Of a stretch of DNA of 64,000 nt, positions 24,642 through 33,439 are shown one piece after another; the first letter of the stretch is position 1; each line of letters starts with the position of its first letter. The translations under genes were made by a program, and so were the position numbers. Where the stretch lies: the NCBI RefSeq assembly GCF_004342445.1, contig NZ_SLWW01000008.1:114667-178666 (forward strand), given 5' to 3'. The stretch comes from Rhodovulum euryhalinum. Its GTDB lineage: Bacteria > Pseudomonadota > Alphaproteobacteria > Rhodobacterales > Rhodobacteraceae. Under the pieces are notes generated by a model, which was not told the origin of the DNA, did no database searches, and saw nothing but the letters and a program-made list of their open reading frames with translations.

Positions 24642-26023
24642 AACAGCACCACGCTGGCCAGCCCGAGGAAGGCGAAAAAGCCCACCACGTCGGTCACCGT
24701 GGTCACGAAGGTCCCCGAGGCAAGCGCAGGGTCGACCCCCAGCTTGTCGAGCGTGACCGGAACCAGGATGCCCGCAAGGGCCGCCACACTCAGATTGACC
24801 ACCATCGCCACGGCGATCACCGCGCCGAGTTGGGCCGAGCCGAACCAGACAAGCCCCACAAGCCCCATCACCAGGGCGAAGATCGCGCCGTTCACCAGAC
24901 CCACCGCCACCTCGCGGCGGACCACGCGCCAGACGTTGGACCCGGTAAGGTCCTTGGTCGCCAGTGCCCGCACCGCGACCGTCAGCGACTGGGTGCCCGC
25001 ATTGCCGCCCATCGAGGCGATGATCGGCATCAGCACCGCCAGCGCAACCACCTGCGCGATCGCGTCCTCGAACTGCGCGATCACCAGCGAGGCGACGATC
25101 GCGGTCAGAAGGTTGACGAAGAGCCAGGGAAAGCGCTGGCGCGTGGTCTCGATCACACGGTCGTTCAGGCTGCCCTCGCCCACACCGGCGAGGCGCAGGA
25201 TGTCTTCCTCGTGCTCTTCGTCGAGCACGTTCATCGCGTCGTCGATGGTGATCACGCCGACCAGCCGCCCGGCGTCGTCGACCACGGGGGCCGAGATCAG
25301 GTGGTACTGGTTGAAGGCATAGGCCACCTCGGAATCGGGCTGGGTGACCGGGATCGGGCGGAAGCTGTCCTCGAACAGGTCAGTCAGCCGGACCGAGCGG
25401 CGCGAGGACAGAAGCTTGCCAAGCGTCACGTAGCCCACCGGCCTGATGCCGGGATCGACCACGATCACGTGGTAGAACTGGTCGGGCAGCGTCTTCTTGT
25501 TGGCGCGCAGATGGTCGATGGTCTCGCCCACGGTCCAGTGCTCGGGCGCGCGCACCACCTCGCGCTGCATCAGGCGGCCTGCGGAGTATTCCGGATAGCT
25601 CAGCGCCTGTTCGACGGCGACCCGATCGACCATCTCGAGCGCGTCAAGGATCGCATCCTGCTGCGGCTTTTCCAGATCCTCGATCAGGTCGACCACGTCG
25701 TCGGATTCGAGTTCGCGCACCGCCTCGGCAAGGATCTCGGGCGGCAGGAAGGCGATCACCTCCTCGCGCAGCGTCTCGTCGAGTTCCGACAGAACCTCGC
25801 CGTCGAACTGGCGGGGCGCAAGCAGCAGGATCTCGCGCCGCTTGCCGGCGTCCACCTGTTCCAGAAGGTCGGCGATGTCGGCGGGGTGCAGCGGCTCGAA
25901 CAGATCGGCCAGGCGCGCGGCATCGCCTGCGGCCACCGCCAGCAGAATCGCCGACACCGTGCGGTTATCTAGCCCGTAGCCGTCCTCTTCCGGGGCGGTC
26001 TTGTCGATGACCTCGTCGTCCAT
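24638..26023 (-). CDS. mgtE: Magnesium transporter MgtE
   Basis: Inner-membrane Mg2+ channel/transporter, 461 residues. Order: an acidic N-terminal superhelical domain (DLFEPLHPADIADLLEQVD), two CBS domains (ending around PVVDDAGRLVGVITIDDAMNVL), then five membrane helices with the pore motif MGGNAGTQSLTVAVRAL and a C-terminal MVVNLSVAALAGILVPVTLDKLG. The ATG at 26023 (MDDEVIDKTAPEEDG) is chosen because it begins the acidic domain; an ATG 13 codons upstream (26062) is possible. No M-box riboswitch is apparent upstream. Confidence 0.93.
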   Translation of the reverse strand: MDDEVIDKTAPEEDGYGLDNRTVSAILLAVAAGDAARLADLFEPLHPADIADLLEQVDAGKRREILLLAPRQFDGEVLSELDETLREEVIAFLPPEILAEAVRELESDDVVDLIEDLEKPQQDAILDALEMVDRVAVEQALSYPEYSAGRLMQREVVRAPEHWTVGETIDHLRANKKTLPDQFYHVIVVDPGIRPVGYVTLGKLLSSRRSVRLTDLFEDSFRPIPVTQPDSEVAYAFNQYHLISAPVVDDAGRLVGVITIDDAMNVLDEEHEEDILRLAGVGEGSLNDRVIETTRQRFPWLFVNLLTAIVASLVIAQFEDAIAQVVALAVLMPIIASMGGNAGTQSLTVAVRALATKDLTGSNVWRVVRREVAVGLVNGAIFALVMGLVGLVWFGSAQLGAVIAVAMVVNLSVAALAGILVPVTLDKLGVDPALASGTFVTTVTDVVGFFAFLGLASVVLL

Positions 26024-26151
26024 GGCCTGCCCTGCCCTGTGCGTCGCCCGCACCATAGCCAAACGGGCCGCCGGGCAACAGGGCGAGATGCGGGATTTAC
26101 GCCCGCGCGGACCATCCCTAGGGTCAGTCCGCGCGGGATGGAGTCTGGGCG

Positions 26152-27447
26152 ATGGCGGGGGCGGAACTGATCCTGGGACGGATCCTTGGCTTTGCGGGCG
26201 ATCCCTTCGCCGATGGCCCGGGGGCTGCGCGGATCGACGAAAGCGGCGGCGTGCTGGTCGAGGGCGGCCGGATCGTGGCGGTGGGCGCGGCAGAGGCGCT
26301 GCGCGCGGCCCATCCGGGGGCGCGGGTGTCCGACATGGGGGGCGCGCTGATCTCGGCCGGGTTTGTCGATGCGCATGCCCATTACCCGCAGACCGGCATC
26401 ATCGCGAGCTGGGGCAAACGGCTGATCGACTGGCTGAACGGCTATACCTTTCCCGAGGAGATGCGTTTTGCCGACGCCGGATACGCGGCCGATATCGCGG
26501 GGCGGTACCTGGACCTGCTGCTCGCCCATGGCACGACGACGGTGGCAAGCTACTGCACCACCCACCCGGCCGGCGTCGACGCCTTTTTCGCGGCCGCCGA
26601 GGCGCGGGGGATGCGGGTCGTGGCGGGCAAGACCTGCATGGACCGCAACGCGCCCGAGGGCCTGTGCGACACGCCCGAGCGGGCCCATGACGAAAGCGCG
26701 GCGCTGATCGGACGCTGGCACGGGCGGGGGCGGCTGACCTACGCGATCACGCCGCGTTTCGCGCCGACCTCGAGCCCGGAACAGCTGGACGCGCTGGGGA
26801 CGCTCTGGGCCGAGCACCCGGACTGCCTGATGCAGACGCATCTGAGCGAACAGGTGGAAGAAATCGACTGGGTGCGCGCACTTTTCCCGGAGGCGCGCGA
26901 CTATCTGGACGTGTACGAACGGGCGGGGCTGCTGGGACCCGGAGCGGTCTTCGGCCATTGCATCCACCTGACCGGACGCGAGCGGATGCGCCTGCGCGAA
27001 ACCGGCGCGGCGCTCGTGCATTGCCCGACCTCGAACCTGTTCATCGGCTCGGGGCTGTTCGACATGGGCGGCCTTGTGGACGAGGGCCAGCGGGTGGGGC
27101 TGGCGACCGATACCGGCGGGGGGTCGTCCTTTTCGATGCTGCGCACCATGGCGGCGGCCTACGAGATCGGCCAGTTGCGCGGCCGGGCGCTGCACCCCGC
27201 CGAACTGTGGTGGCTGGCCACCGCCGGCGCGGCGCGGGCACTGCGGATGGACGACCGGATCGGCACCCTGGCACCCGGGATGGAGGCGGATATCGTGGCG
27301 CTCGACCTTGGCTCGACACCGGCCATCGCGCAGCGCGCGGCGCGGGCGACGAATATCTGGGAGGCGGTGTTCCCGACGATCATGATGGGCGACGACCGGG
27401 CGATCGCGGGGGTCTGGGTGAACGGCACAAGGGTGCGCGGCGGCTGA
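26152..27447 (+). CDS. guaD: Guanine deaminase
   Basis: Hydrolyses guanine to xanthine in purine catabolism. The 431-residue amidohydrolase carries the metal motif VDAHAHYPQTG, the substrate region CTTHPAGVDAFF, CMDRNAPEGL, the metal/catalytic motif MQTHLSEQ, FGHCIHL and the final metal Asp in LATDTGGGSSFSM. These are full guanine-deaminase signatures. No xanthine dehydrogenase or purine transporter genes are adjacent, so the gene appears to stand alone. It is convergent with hisN (nine bases apart). Confidence 0.93.
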   Translation: MAGAELILGRILGFAGDPFADGPGAARIDESGGVLVEGGRIVAVGAAEALRAAHPGARVSDMGGALISAGFVDAHAHYPQTGIIASWGKRLIDWLNGYTFPEEMRFADAGYAADIAGRYLDLLLAHGTTTVASYCTTHPAGVDAFFAAAEARGMRVVAGKTCMDRNAPEGLCDTPERAHDESAALIGRWHGRGRLTYAITPRFAPTSSPEQLDALGTLWAEHPDCLMQTHLSEQVEEIDWVRALFPEARDYLDVYERAGLLGPGAVFGHCIHLTGRERMRLRETGAALVHCPTSNLFIGSGLFDMGGLVDEGQRVGLATDTGGGSSFSMLRTMAAAYEIGQLRGRALHPAELWWLATAGAARALRMDDRIGTLAPGMEADIVALDLGSTPAIAQRAARATNIWEAVFPTIMMGDDRAIAGVWVNGTRVRGG

Positions 27448-27456
27448 GCGGCGGGC

Positions 27457-28257
27457 CTAGCCCGCGGCGCGGGACAGGATTTCCAACGCCTCGGCATGCA
27501 CTGCGCGGTTCGCCGCGGCCACGACACGTCCGCCCCGGTGCGCCGGGCCGCCCTGCCAGTCGGTGACGATGCCGCCCGCCGCCTCGATCACCGCGATCGG
27601 CGCCTGGATGTCGTAGGGATGCAGCCCCGCCTCGACCACCAGATCCACCTGCCCCAGCGCCACCAGCGCATAGGCATAGCAGTCCATCCCGTAGCGCGTC
27701 AGCCGGACGCGGGCGGCGAGTTCGGCAAAGGCGCGGCCCTCTTCGGGGCTGCCGACCTCGGGGAAGGTGGTGAAAAGCGAGGCCTCGGCCAGCGGCCGCG
27801 GCGGGCGGGTGGCGAGGGGCCGGGTCCCGGCCGGGCCGGTCAACCGTGCCTGTCCGAATCCGCCGACAAAGCGTTCGCCAATATAGGGCTGGTCGATCAC
27901 GCCAAAGAGCGGCCCGGTCTCGTCCGCGACGGCGATCAGCACCCCCCAGGTCGGCGTGCCGCACATGAAACCTCGGGTGCCGTCCACGGGGTCAAGCACC
28001 CAGGTCAGGCCGCTGGTGCCCGCCACCAGATCGAGTTCTTCGCCGAGGATCGCATCCTCGGGCCGCCGCTTTGCCAGGATCGCGCGCATCGCGGCCTCGG
28101 CTTCGCGGTCGGCGCGCGTCACCGGGTCGAACCCGGCGCCCGCCTTGTTCTCGACTCCCAGCCCATCCGCACGGAAATGGGCAAGCGTCGCCCCACGCGC
28201 GGCTTCTGCCAGCGCATGGGCCGTGGCGATCAGATCGTGGGCATCGATTTCGGGCAT
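27457..28257 (-). CDS. hisN: Histidinol-phosphatase, inositol monophosphatase family
   Basis: A 266-residue IMPase-fold phosphatase that, in this subgroup, performs the histidinol-phosphate step of histidine synthesis. Metal motifs are ILGEELDLV and WVLDPVDGTRGFMCGTP; the C-terminal motif is HPYDIQAPIAVIEAAGGIVTDWQGG. The ATG at 28257 has a GGAGG eight bases before it, which decides it over an upstream ATG. A different inositol- or PAP-phosphatase role is possible, but the CGTP(T) and DIQAP patterns favour HisN. Confidence 0.85.
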   Translation of the reverse strand: MPEIDAHDLIATAHALAEAARGATLAHFRADGLGVENKAGAGFDPVTRADREAEAAMRAILAKRRPEDAILGEELDLVAGTSGLTWVLDPVDGTRGFMCGTPTWGVLIAVADETGPLFGVIDQPYIGERFVGGFGQARLTGPAGTRPLATRPPRPLAEASLFTTFPEVGSPEEGRAFAELAARVRLTRYGMDCYAYALVALGQVDLVVEAGLHPYDIQAPIAVIEAAGGIVTDWQGGPAHRGGRVVAAANRAVHAEALEILSRAAG

Positions 28258-28347
28258 TCTGCCTCCGGGCAAACCTGCGGGACGGGGAAGCATACCCCCG
28301 GTGTGCGGGCGCTAGCCGCCCGACCTGATCCCGTCAAGCGCCCAACG

Positions 28348-28716
28348 TCAGGCGACGTCGCTCAGCACCCGCGCCAACTCGAACAGACGGCGCCGCTGGT
28401 TTTCAGGGATGGCGTAGTAGGAGCGCACCAATTCCAGCGCCTCCTTGTCGGACAGGATGTCGTCAGGCATGCCCTGGCTTGCGGCCTCGGCAGCCTTGCC
28501 GTCCAGCCCCTCGAAGAAGAAGCTGACCGACACGTCCAGCGCATCGGCGATGTCCCAAAGGCGGGACGCGCTGACGCGGTTCATGCCGGTTTCATACTTC
28601 TGGATCTGCTGGAACTTGATCCCGACCTTCTCGGCCAGCTGCTGCTGGGTCATGCCCACCATCCAGCGACGATGTCGGATACGCTTGCCCACATGGACAT
28701 CAACAGGGTGTTTCAT
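28348..28716 (-). CDS. XRE-family transcriptional regulator
   Basis: A 122-residue cytoplasmic DNA-binding protein. The helix-turn-helix spans about residues 18-50 (MTQQQLAEKVGIKFQQIQKYETGMN with RVSASRLWDIADALDVS), followed by SVSFFFEGLD and a helical tail that ends LFELARVLSDVA. This arrangement is the small alphaproteobacterial phage-repressor-like/PraR type. The target genes are unknown. Its start is preceded by an AT-rich, probably autoregulated region shared with the quinone oxidoreductase gene. Confidence 0.88.
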   Translation of the reverse strand: MKHPVDVHVGKRIRHRRWMVGMTQQQLAEKVGIKFQQIQKYETGMNRVSASRLWDIADALDVSVSFFFEGLDGKAAEAASQGMPDDILSDKEALELVRSYYAIPENQRRRLFELARVLSDVA

Positions 28717-29044
28717 CTGAGAACTCCTCTAACACTCATCATAAAGCAAGTTGCGTGCCAAATTGCGCCCGAATGCAGTCTATGCGCGTATTTTTCCATC
28801 AAAGCCTTGCCGCGGATAGAAATTTATTTTCCCCAACCCGCGCGAAGTAGACATATTCCAGGTAAAGTAGGCCGACTCACGCTCGCGCAGGGGTTGCGGA
28901 GCGCGAACTTTCGCCGATCTGTTTGCACTTTGCAAATCCTATTCCGCAGGCAATGTTTGCATTTTGCGATTCATCACCCCACTGGCCCTGTCCGGCCGCC
29001 ACCGGTAACGTCCCCGACGGAATCACCGACGACAGGAGAGCCCG
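28717..29044. promoter_or_regulatory. 328-base divergent control region with twin TTTGCA motifs
   Basis: The region between the XRE regulator and the oxidoreductase is lower in G+C than its surroundings. It contains TTTGCACTTTGCAAA (28922-28936, with TTTGCA/TGCAAA inverted arms) and TTTGCATTTTGCGAT (28956-28970), two similar 15-base elements whose starts are 34 bp apart. They resemble TTTGCAAA-type sites of the RamB/ScfR (PccR) short-chain acyl-CoA regulators. No other gene or RNA is visible in this gap. Confidence 0.5.
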
Positions 29045-30007
29045 ATGCGCGCCTTCCGGATCGCCGAGTTCGGCGCCGTTCCGCAGATCGACACCGTTGC
29101 CCGGCCCGATCCGGGCCCGGGCGAGGTGCGGGTCAGGATCGCCGCCTGCGGACTCAACTTTGCCGATCTGCTGATGATCGAGGGCCGCTATCAGGAACGC
29201 CCCGCCCTGCCCGTCACCCTGGGGATGGAACTGGCCGGCACCGTCGAGGCGGCGGGCGCGGGCGTCGAGCCGGGCCTGACGGACCGGCGCGTGGCGGTCT
29301 TTGCGGGAACGGGCGGGCTGGCCGAGGCGGGCTGCTTCGCGGCCGAACGCTGTGTTCCGCTGCCCGACGCGATGCCCTTCGAGGATGCCGCGGCCTTTCA
29401 GGTGGCCTATGGCACAAGCCACCTGGCGCTGGACCACAAGGCGCGGCTGCAACCGGGCGAAACGCTTCTGGTGCTGGGGGCCGCGGGCGGCGTCGGGCTG
29501 ACCGCCGTCGAGATCGGCAAGGCGATGGGGGCAAGAGTGATCGCCTGCGCCCGCGGCGCCGACCGGCTGGAGGTCGCGCGGCAGGCGGGCGCCGACCATC
29601 TGATCGACAGCGACACGGACGACCTGCGCGAGGCGGTGACGGCGCTCGGCGGCGCGGACGTGGTCTATGACCCGGTCGGGGGCGATCTCTTCACCGCCGC
29701 GATGCGCGCCTGCAAGCCCGACGCGCGGATCCTGGTGATCGGCTTCGCCAGCGGGGACGTGCCGCAGATCAAGGCCAATCACCTGCTGGTCAAGAACCTG
29801 ACCGTGATGGGCCTTTACTGGGGCGGCTACCTCGCGTTCCGGCCCGAGGTGCTGACGGACAGCCTCGCCACGCTCTTCGGCTGGTATGCCGAGGGGCGGC
29901 TGCGGCCCCATGTCAGCCACACCCTGCCGCTGGAGCGTGCCGCCGAGGGGCTGGAGTTGCTGCGCACCCGCAAGGCGACGGGCAAGGTCGTCATCACGAT
30001 GGGCTGA
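29045..30007 (+). CDS. NADPH:quinone oxidoreductase-like MDR protein
   Basis: A 320-residue zinc-independent medium-chain dehydrogenase/reductase. Seen: the N-terminal catalytic fold (PDPGPGEVRVRIAACGLNFADLLMIEGRYQ region), the NADPH-binding motif VLGAAGGVGLTAVEIGKA, and C-terminal LLRTRKATGKVVI. The zinc ligands of alcohol dehydrogenases are lacking. Substrates in this subfamily include quinones and enoyl thioesters. The upstream TTTGCA elements hint at a link with short-chain acyl-CoA metabolism; that is inference. Confidence 0.87.
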   Translation: MRAFRIAEFGAVPQIDTVARPDPGPGEVRVRIAACGLNFADLLMIEGRYQERPALPVTLGMELAGTVEAAGAGVEPGLTDRRVAVFAGTGGLAEAGCFAAERCVPLPDAMPFEDAAAFQVAYGTSHLALDHKARLQPGETLLVLGAAGGVGLTAVEIGKAMGARVIACARGADRLEVARQAGADHLIDSDTDDLREAVTALGGADVVYDPVGGDLFTAAMRACKPDARILVIGFASGDVPQIKANHLLVKNLTVMGLYWGGYLAFRPEVLTDSLATLFGWYAEGRLRPHVSHTLPLERAAEGLELLRTRKATGKVVITMG

Positions 30008-30013
30008 GGCGCC

Positions 30014-30481
30014 TTAGCCCTCCATCACGATGCAGGTGGTCGACCCGGTTGCATAAAGCCTGCCATCGGCCACGCCATGCACCTCGCCCATCGCGACGCC
30101 GGTGCGCCGCCCGCCGTGCTGGACCCGGCCGATCGCCTCGACCTCGAGACCCGGACGGACCACGCGGACCACGTTGACCTTGTATTCCAGCGTGGCATGG
30201 GTGGCGCCGGCGGGCACCGTCGTCATCACCGCACAGCCCATCGCGGCATCCAGCAGCGTGCCATACCAGCCGCCATGGGTGGTGCCGGTGACGTTGCCGT
30301 GTTCGGGGCCGGGCGTTGCAAGAAACGCCACCTCGCCGGGATCGGCGCGCACCAGCCTCAGCCCCATCAGCGCCCAGATCGGCGGCGGCGCCACGTCGCC
30401 CGCCAGCATCGCGCGCAGGTAGTCCAGCCCGTGCATGGCTATGAGGCGGGTGCGGTCGAAATCGGAAGGATCGGATACCAT
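30014..30481 (-). CDS. PaaI-like hotdog thioesterase
   Basis: A 155-residue single-hotdog protein. The characteristic motif is GNVTGTTHGGWYGTLLDAAMGCAV (HGG with the following catalytic Asp), then ATLEYKVNVVRVVRPG and a C-terminal beta strand. It likely hydrolyses a small aryl- or acyl-CoA. It is convergent with the MDR gene, with six bases between the stops. Confidence 0.87.
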   Translation of the reverse strand: MVSDPSDFDRTRLIAMHGLDYLRAMLAGDVAPPPIWALMGLRLVRADPGEVAFLATPGPEHGNVTGTTHGGWYGTLLDAAMGCAVMTTVPAGATHATLEYKVNVVRVVRPGLEVEAIGRVQHGGRRTGVAMGEVHGVADGRLYATGSTTCIVMEG

Positions 30482-30519
30482 GACCGCCCCTTAGCCCGGG
30501 GCGGCACCGGCTGGCAAGC

Positions 30520-31389
30520 TCAGGCGACCTTTTCCAGATGGGCTGGGGTCTGAACGCCCAGCGCGTGGCAGATGTCGCGCGTCAGGTGCGGCTTGTTCAG
30601 GGTGTAGAAGTGGAAGTCCTGCACCCCGCCTTCCATCAGCGCGGTGCAGAGTTCTGTCGCCAGCGCCTTGCCCAGCAGCTCCTCGCGGTCGTCGCGCACG
30701 GCCTTCTCGAAGGCTTCGTCGATCCAGGCCGGGATGCGCGCCCCGCAACGTTCGGCGAAGCGGCGCACGCCCGCCCATTTCTCGATCGGCAGGATGCCGG
30801 GGATGATCTTCGAGCCATCAATCCCGGCCGCGTCACATTCGTCGCGGAAGCGGAAGAAGGTCTCGGCCTCGAAGAAGAACTGGGTGATCGCCGAATCCGC
30901 GCCCGCTTCGAACTTCCTCTTCAGCCACCGGATATCATGGCCGACGCCCTGCGATTCGGGATGCGGGTCGGGATAGGCGCCGACGCGGATGGTGAAGGCC
31001 GCCCGCGAGGCCAGCGCCTCGATCAGTTCGCAGGAGTTTGCAAAGCCCTCGGGATGCGGGGTGAAGCCGCCCTGCCCCTTGGGCGGATCGCCCCGAAGCG
31101 CCACGATCTCGGTCACGCCGGCCTTTGCATAGGCATCGACGATTTCCATCGTCTCGGCACGGGTCGCGTCCACGCAGGTCAGGTGCGCGGCGACGTTGAC
31201 GCCGTAATGGTTGTGGATCGTCTCGACCGCCTCGTGGGTCAGCTTGCGCGTGGTCCCGCCAGCGCCATAGGTCACCGACACGAATTGCGGCTTCAGCGGC
31301 GCCAGCGCCTGCACGGTCTCCCACAGGCGGAAGCTGCCCTCCAGCGATTGCGGGGGAAAGAACTCGAAGGAAACGCGGGGGGCGGACAT
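30520..31389 (-). CDS. metF: Methylenetetrahydrofolate reductase
   Basis: Reduces 5,10-methylene-THF to 5-methyl-THF for methionine synthesis. The 289-residue protein starts MSAPRVSFEFFPPQSLEG, the invariant FEFFPP motif, and has SVTYGAGG, EIVALRGDPPKGQG and the flavin/folate region QFFFEAETFFRFRDEC. The ATG at 31389 is chosen because it directly precedes the conserved motif, with GGAGC upstream. It is transcribed divergently from a metR-type activator across about 100 bases, as in many proteobacteria. Confidence 0.95.
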   Translation of the reverse strand: MSAPRVSFEFFPPQSLEGSFRLWETVQALAPLKPQFVSVTYGAGGTTRKLTHEAVETIHNHYGVNVAAHLTCVDATRAETMEIVDAYAKAGVTEIVALRGDPPKGQGGFTPHPEGFANSCELIEALASRAAFTIRVGAYPDPHPESQGVGHDIRWLKRKFEAGADSAITQFFFEAETFFRFRDECDAAGIDGSKIIPGILPIEKWAGVRRFAERCGARIPAWIDEAFEKAVRDDREELLGKALATELCTALMEGGVQDFHFYTLNKPHLTRDICHALGVQTPAHLEKVA

Positions 31390-31451
31390 GGGGCTTGCTC
31401 CGGCTGGATTCGGCGTCTCATGCTTGTCGCACACCGCAAGTTGTGAAACAA

Positions 31452-31479
31452 ACTCATAGTTCTCAACATGAATATGAGT
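31452..31479. promoter_or_regulatory. Candidate MetR operator between metF and metR
   Basis: ACTCATA-N14-TATGAGT is a perfect seven-base inverted repeat. Nested in it is CATAGTTCTCAACATG (31455-31470), itself nearly palindromic and with LysR-type spacing. It lies in the 101-base metF/metR divergent region. Confidence 0.5.
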
Positions 31480-31490
31480 GGCGTGACAAT

Positions 31491-32408
31491 ATGCACCTGG
31501 AATTGCGCCACCTGCGCACGATCAAGGCGATCCACGACGCGGGCGGACTGGCGCGCGCGGCCGAGCGGATGAACATCACCCAGTCGGCGCTGTCCCATCA
31601 GGTCAAGGGGCTGGAGGAACAGGTCGGTATGGAGCTGTTCGTTCGCCGGACCAAGCCGCTGCGGCTGTCGGCGGCGGGGCTGAAGCTGTTGCGCGTGGCC
31701 GAAAAGGTGCTGCCCGAGATCGCCGCGCTGCAGGCCGAGTTCCTGGGCCTGACAACGGGCCGGTCCGGGCGGCTGCACATCACGCTGGAATGTCACGCCT
31801 GCTACGACTGGCTGTTGCCGGTGCTGGAATCCTTCCGCAAGGCCTGGCCCGAGGTTGACGTGGACATCCGCCCCGGGCTGTCCTTCGACGCGATCCCCGC
31901 CCTCGAACGCGAGGATGTGGACCTGGTGATCTCGTCGGATCCCGAAGAGGCCGAGGGGCTGACCTTCGCGCCGCTCTTCGACTACGAACCCGTCTTCGTC
32001 TGCGCAGCCACGCACCCGCTGGCCGAAAAGGCGTTCGTCGAGGCCGAGGATTTCCGCGACCAGACGTTGATCACCTACCCGGTGGACCGCGCCCGGCTGG
32101 ACGTCTTCACCGGGCTGCTGGGACCGGCGCGGGTTGAGCCGCTGGTGGTGCGCCCGGTGGAACTGACCGCGGTGATCCTGATGCTGGTGGCCTCTGGGCG
32201 GGGGGTGACGGTGCTGCCCGACTGGGTGGTGCGCGACACCCGCGGCGGGGCCGATCTGGCGGTGCGGCGCGTGACCGAGGCAGGTCTGACCAAGCGCATC
32301 TATGCCGCGACCCGTGCCGAGGACGCCGCCCGCCCCTATATCGCGCATTTCATCCGCCTCGCGCGAAGCGAGCCGGTCAAGATGCAACGGGCGATCCCGG
32401 TCGGCTGA
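31491..32408 (+). CDS. metR: LysR-family regulator MetR
   Basis: A 305-residue activator of methionine genes, usually responding to homocysteine. The N-terminal winged helix is MHLELRHLRTIKAIHDAGGLARAAERMNITQSALSHQVKGLEEQ, the MetR version in which early LysR positions read RHLRTI. The effector domain keeps LHITLECHACYDWLLPVL. The ATG at 31491 is set by the start of the conserved helix-turn-helix. The divergent metF and the palindromic operator between them support the assignment. Confidence 0.92.
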   Translation: MHLELRHLRTIKAIHDAGGLARAAERMNITQSALSHQVKGLEEQVGMELFVRRTKPLRLSAAGLKLLRVAEKVLPEIAALQAEFLGLTTGRSGRLHITLECHACYDWLLPVLESFRKAWPEVDVDIRPGLSFDAIPALEREDVDLVISSDPEEAEGLTFAPLFDYEPVFVCAATHPLAEKAFVEAEDFRDQTLITYPVDRARLDVFTGLLGPARVEPLVVRPVELTAVILMLVASGRGVTVLPDWVVRDTRGGADLAVRRVTEAGLTKRIYAATRAEDAARPYIAHFIRLARSEPVKMQRAIPVG

Positions 32409-32460
32409 GGGGCATAGATGGCGCCTGCCAACGGTCCGCGGCCCGAAAGCGCCACCGCTC

Positions 32461-33315
32461 CTAACCGACGCGATAGGTCTGACGGATCAGGTCGGCCAGT
32501 TCCCCGACCACGGGCGCCGAGGACAGGTCGGAGACGTAGAGGTTGATCTTGGTCCGGGCCAGTTCGGGCAGCGCACCACCGTGCTGGATCGGCTCGACAT
32601 AGGGCGGCAGCATGCCGTCCACCACCGTGTGCACCGCCAGATCGGCGCTGACGCTGGCCTCGACGGTGCGGATCGACTCGCTTTCCACCGCCATCTCCCA
32701 GGGGATGCCCGCCCGGTCGAGCGCCGCCTGCACCCCCTGTCGGAAGATGCAGGCATGTTCGTAGGCCAGCCGCAAGGGGCGCTGCTTCCACACCTGCCCG
32801 CCGATCGCGCCGACCCAGACCAGCGGCAGTTCGGCCAGCGTTTCGCCGCCCTCGCCGCAGCGGTCCTCGGTGGTCAGGATGATGTCGACCCCTCCCTTGC
32901 GGAACAGCTCCTTCAGCCGCACCGTGTAGGAGGACAGCAACTGGACCTTGACCCTCGGGAAATCCGCGGCGAACCGGTTCAGCACCCGCGGGATAGCCGG
33001 ATAGACGATGTCATGGGGCACGCCGAGGACGATCTCGCCCTCGAATTCCTGTGCCGTCATCCGCGCATAGACCTCGTCGTTCAGCGCAAGGATGCGGCGT
33101 GCGTAGCCCAGCAGTTGCTCGCCCGCCGCAGTCAGCTTGACCCGGCGTTCCGACCGGTCGAGCAATTGCAGATCCAGCGCCTCTTCCAGCCGCTTGAGCT
33201 GCATCGAGACCGCCGATTGCGTCACGTTCAGAAACCCGGCGGCGCGGGTCACCCCGCCCGCCTCGGCCACCGCCACGAAGGAGCGGAGCGCGGTCAGGTC
33301 CAGATTGCGCGACAC
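32461..33315 (-). CDS. LysR-family transcriptional regulator
   Basis: A 284-residue LysR protein: winged helix MSRNLDLTALRSFVAVAEAG ... RAAGFLNVTQSAVSMQLKRLEEAL, then a substrate-binding domain (GEIVLGVPHDIVYPAIPRVLNRF). The start is a GTG at 33315 with AGGG eight bases before. It is divergent from a DUF1127 gene with a LysR-like palindrome between; this pair is common in Rhodobacteraceae. The target and effector are unknown. Confidence 0.9.
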   Translation of the reverse strand: MSRNLDLTALRSFVAVAEAGGVTRAAGFLNVTQSAVSMQLKRLEEALDLQLLDRSERRVKLTAAGEQLLGYARRILALNDEVYARMTAQEFEGEIVLGVPHDIVYPAIPRVLNRFAADFPRVKVQLLSSYTVRLKELFRKGGVDIILTTEDRCGEGGETLAELPLVWVGAIGGQVWKQRPLRLAYEHACIFRQGVQAALDRAGIPWEMAVESESIRTVEASVSADLAVHTVVDGMLPPYVEPIQHGGALPELARTKINLYVSDLSSAPVVGELADLIRQTYRVG

Positions 33316-33345
33316 ATCACGAACCCTGATTCAATTCATAACTAT

Positions 33346-33362
33346 CATTCGTTTGAAGAATG
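33346..33362. promoter_or_regulatory. LysR-type palindrome between LysR and DUF1127 genes
   Basis: CATTC-GTTTGAA-GAATG is a perfect 5-7-5 inverted repeat with T-N11-A spacing, lying 31 bases from the LysR start. It is the obvious candidate binding site of that regulator for itself and the DUF1127 gene. Confidence 0.45.
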
Positions 33363-33439
33363 GATCACGGAGGCGCATAAAGATCAAGACCAATGATCCG
33401 ATGGGCCCGGCCCATCACGAAAAACAAAGAGTCACGACG

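Noticed and set aside
24500-26100. M-box magnesium riboswitch before mgtE
   Set aside because: The 90-base region upstream of mgtE shows no M-box-like conserved core and is too short.
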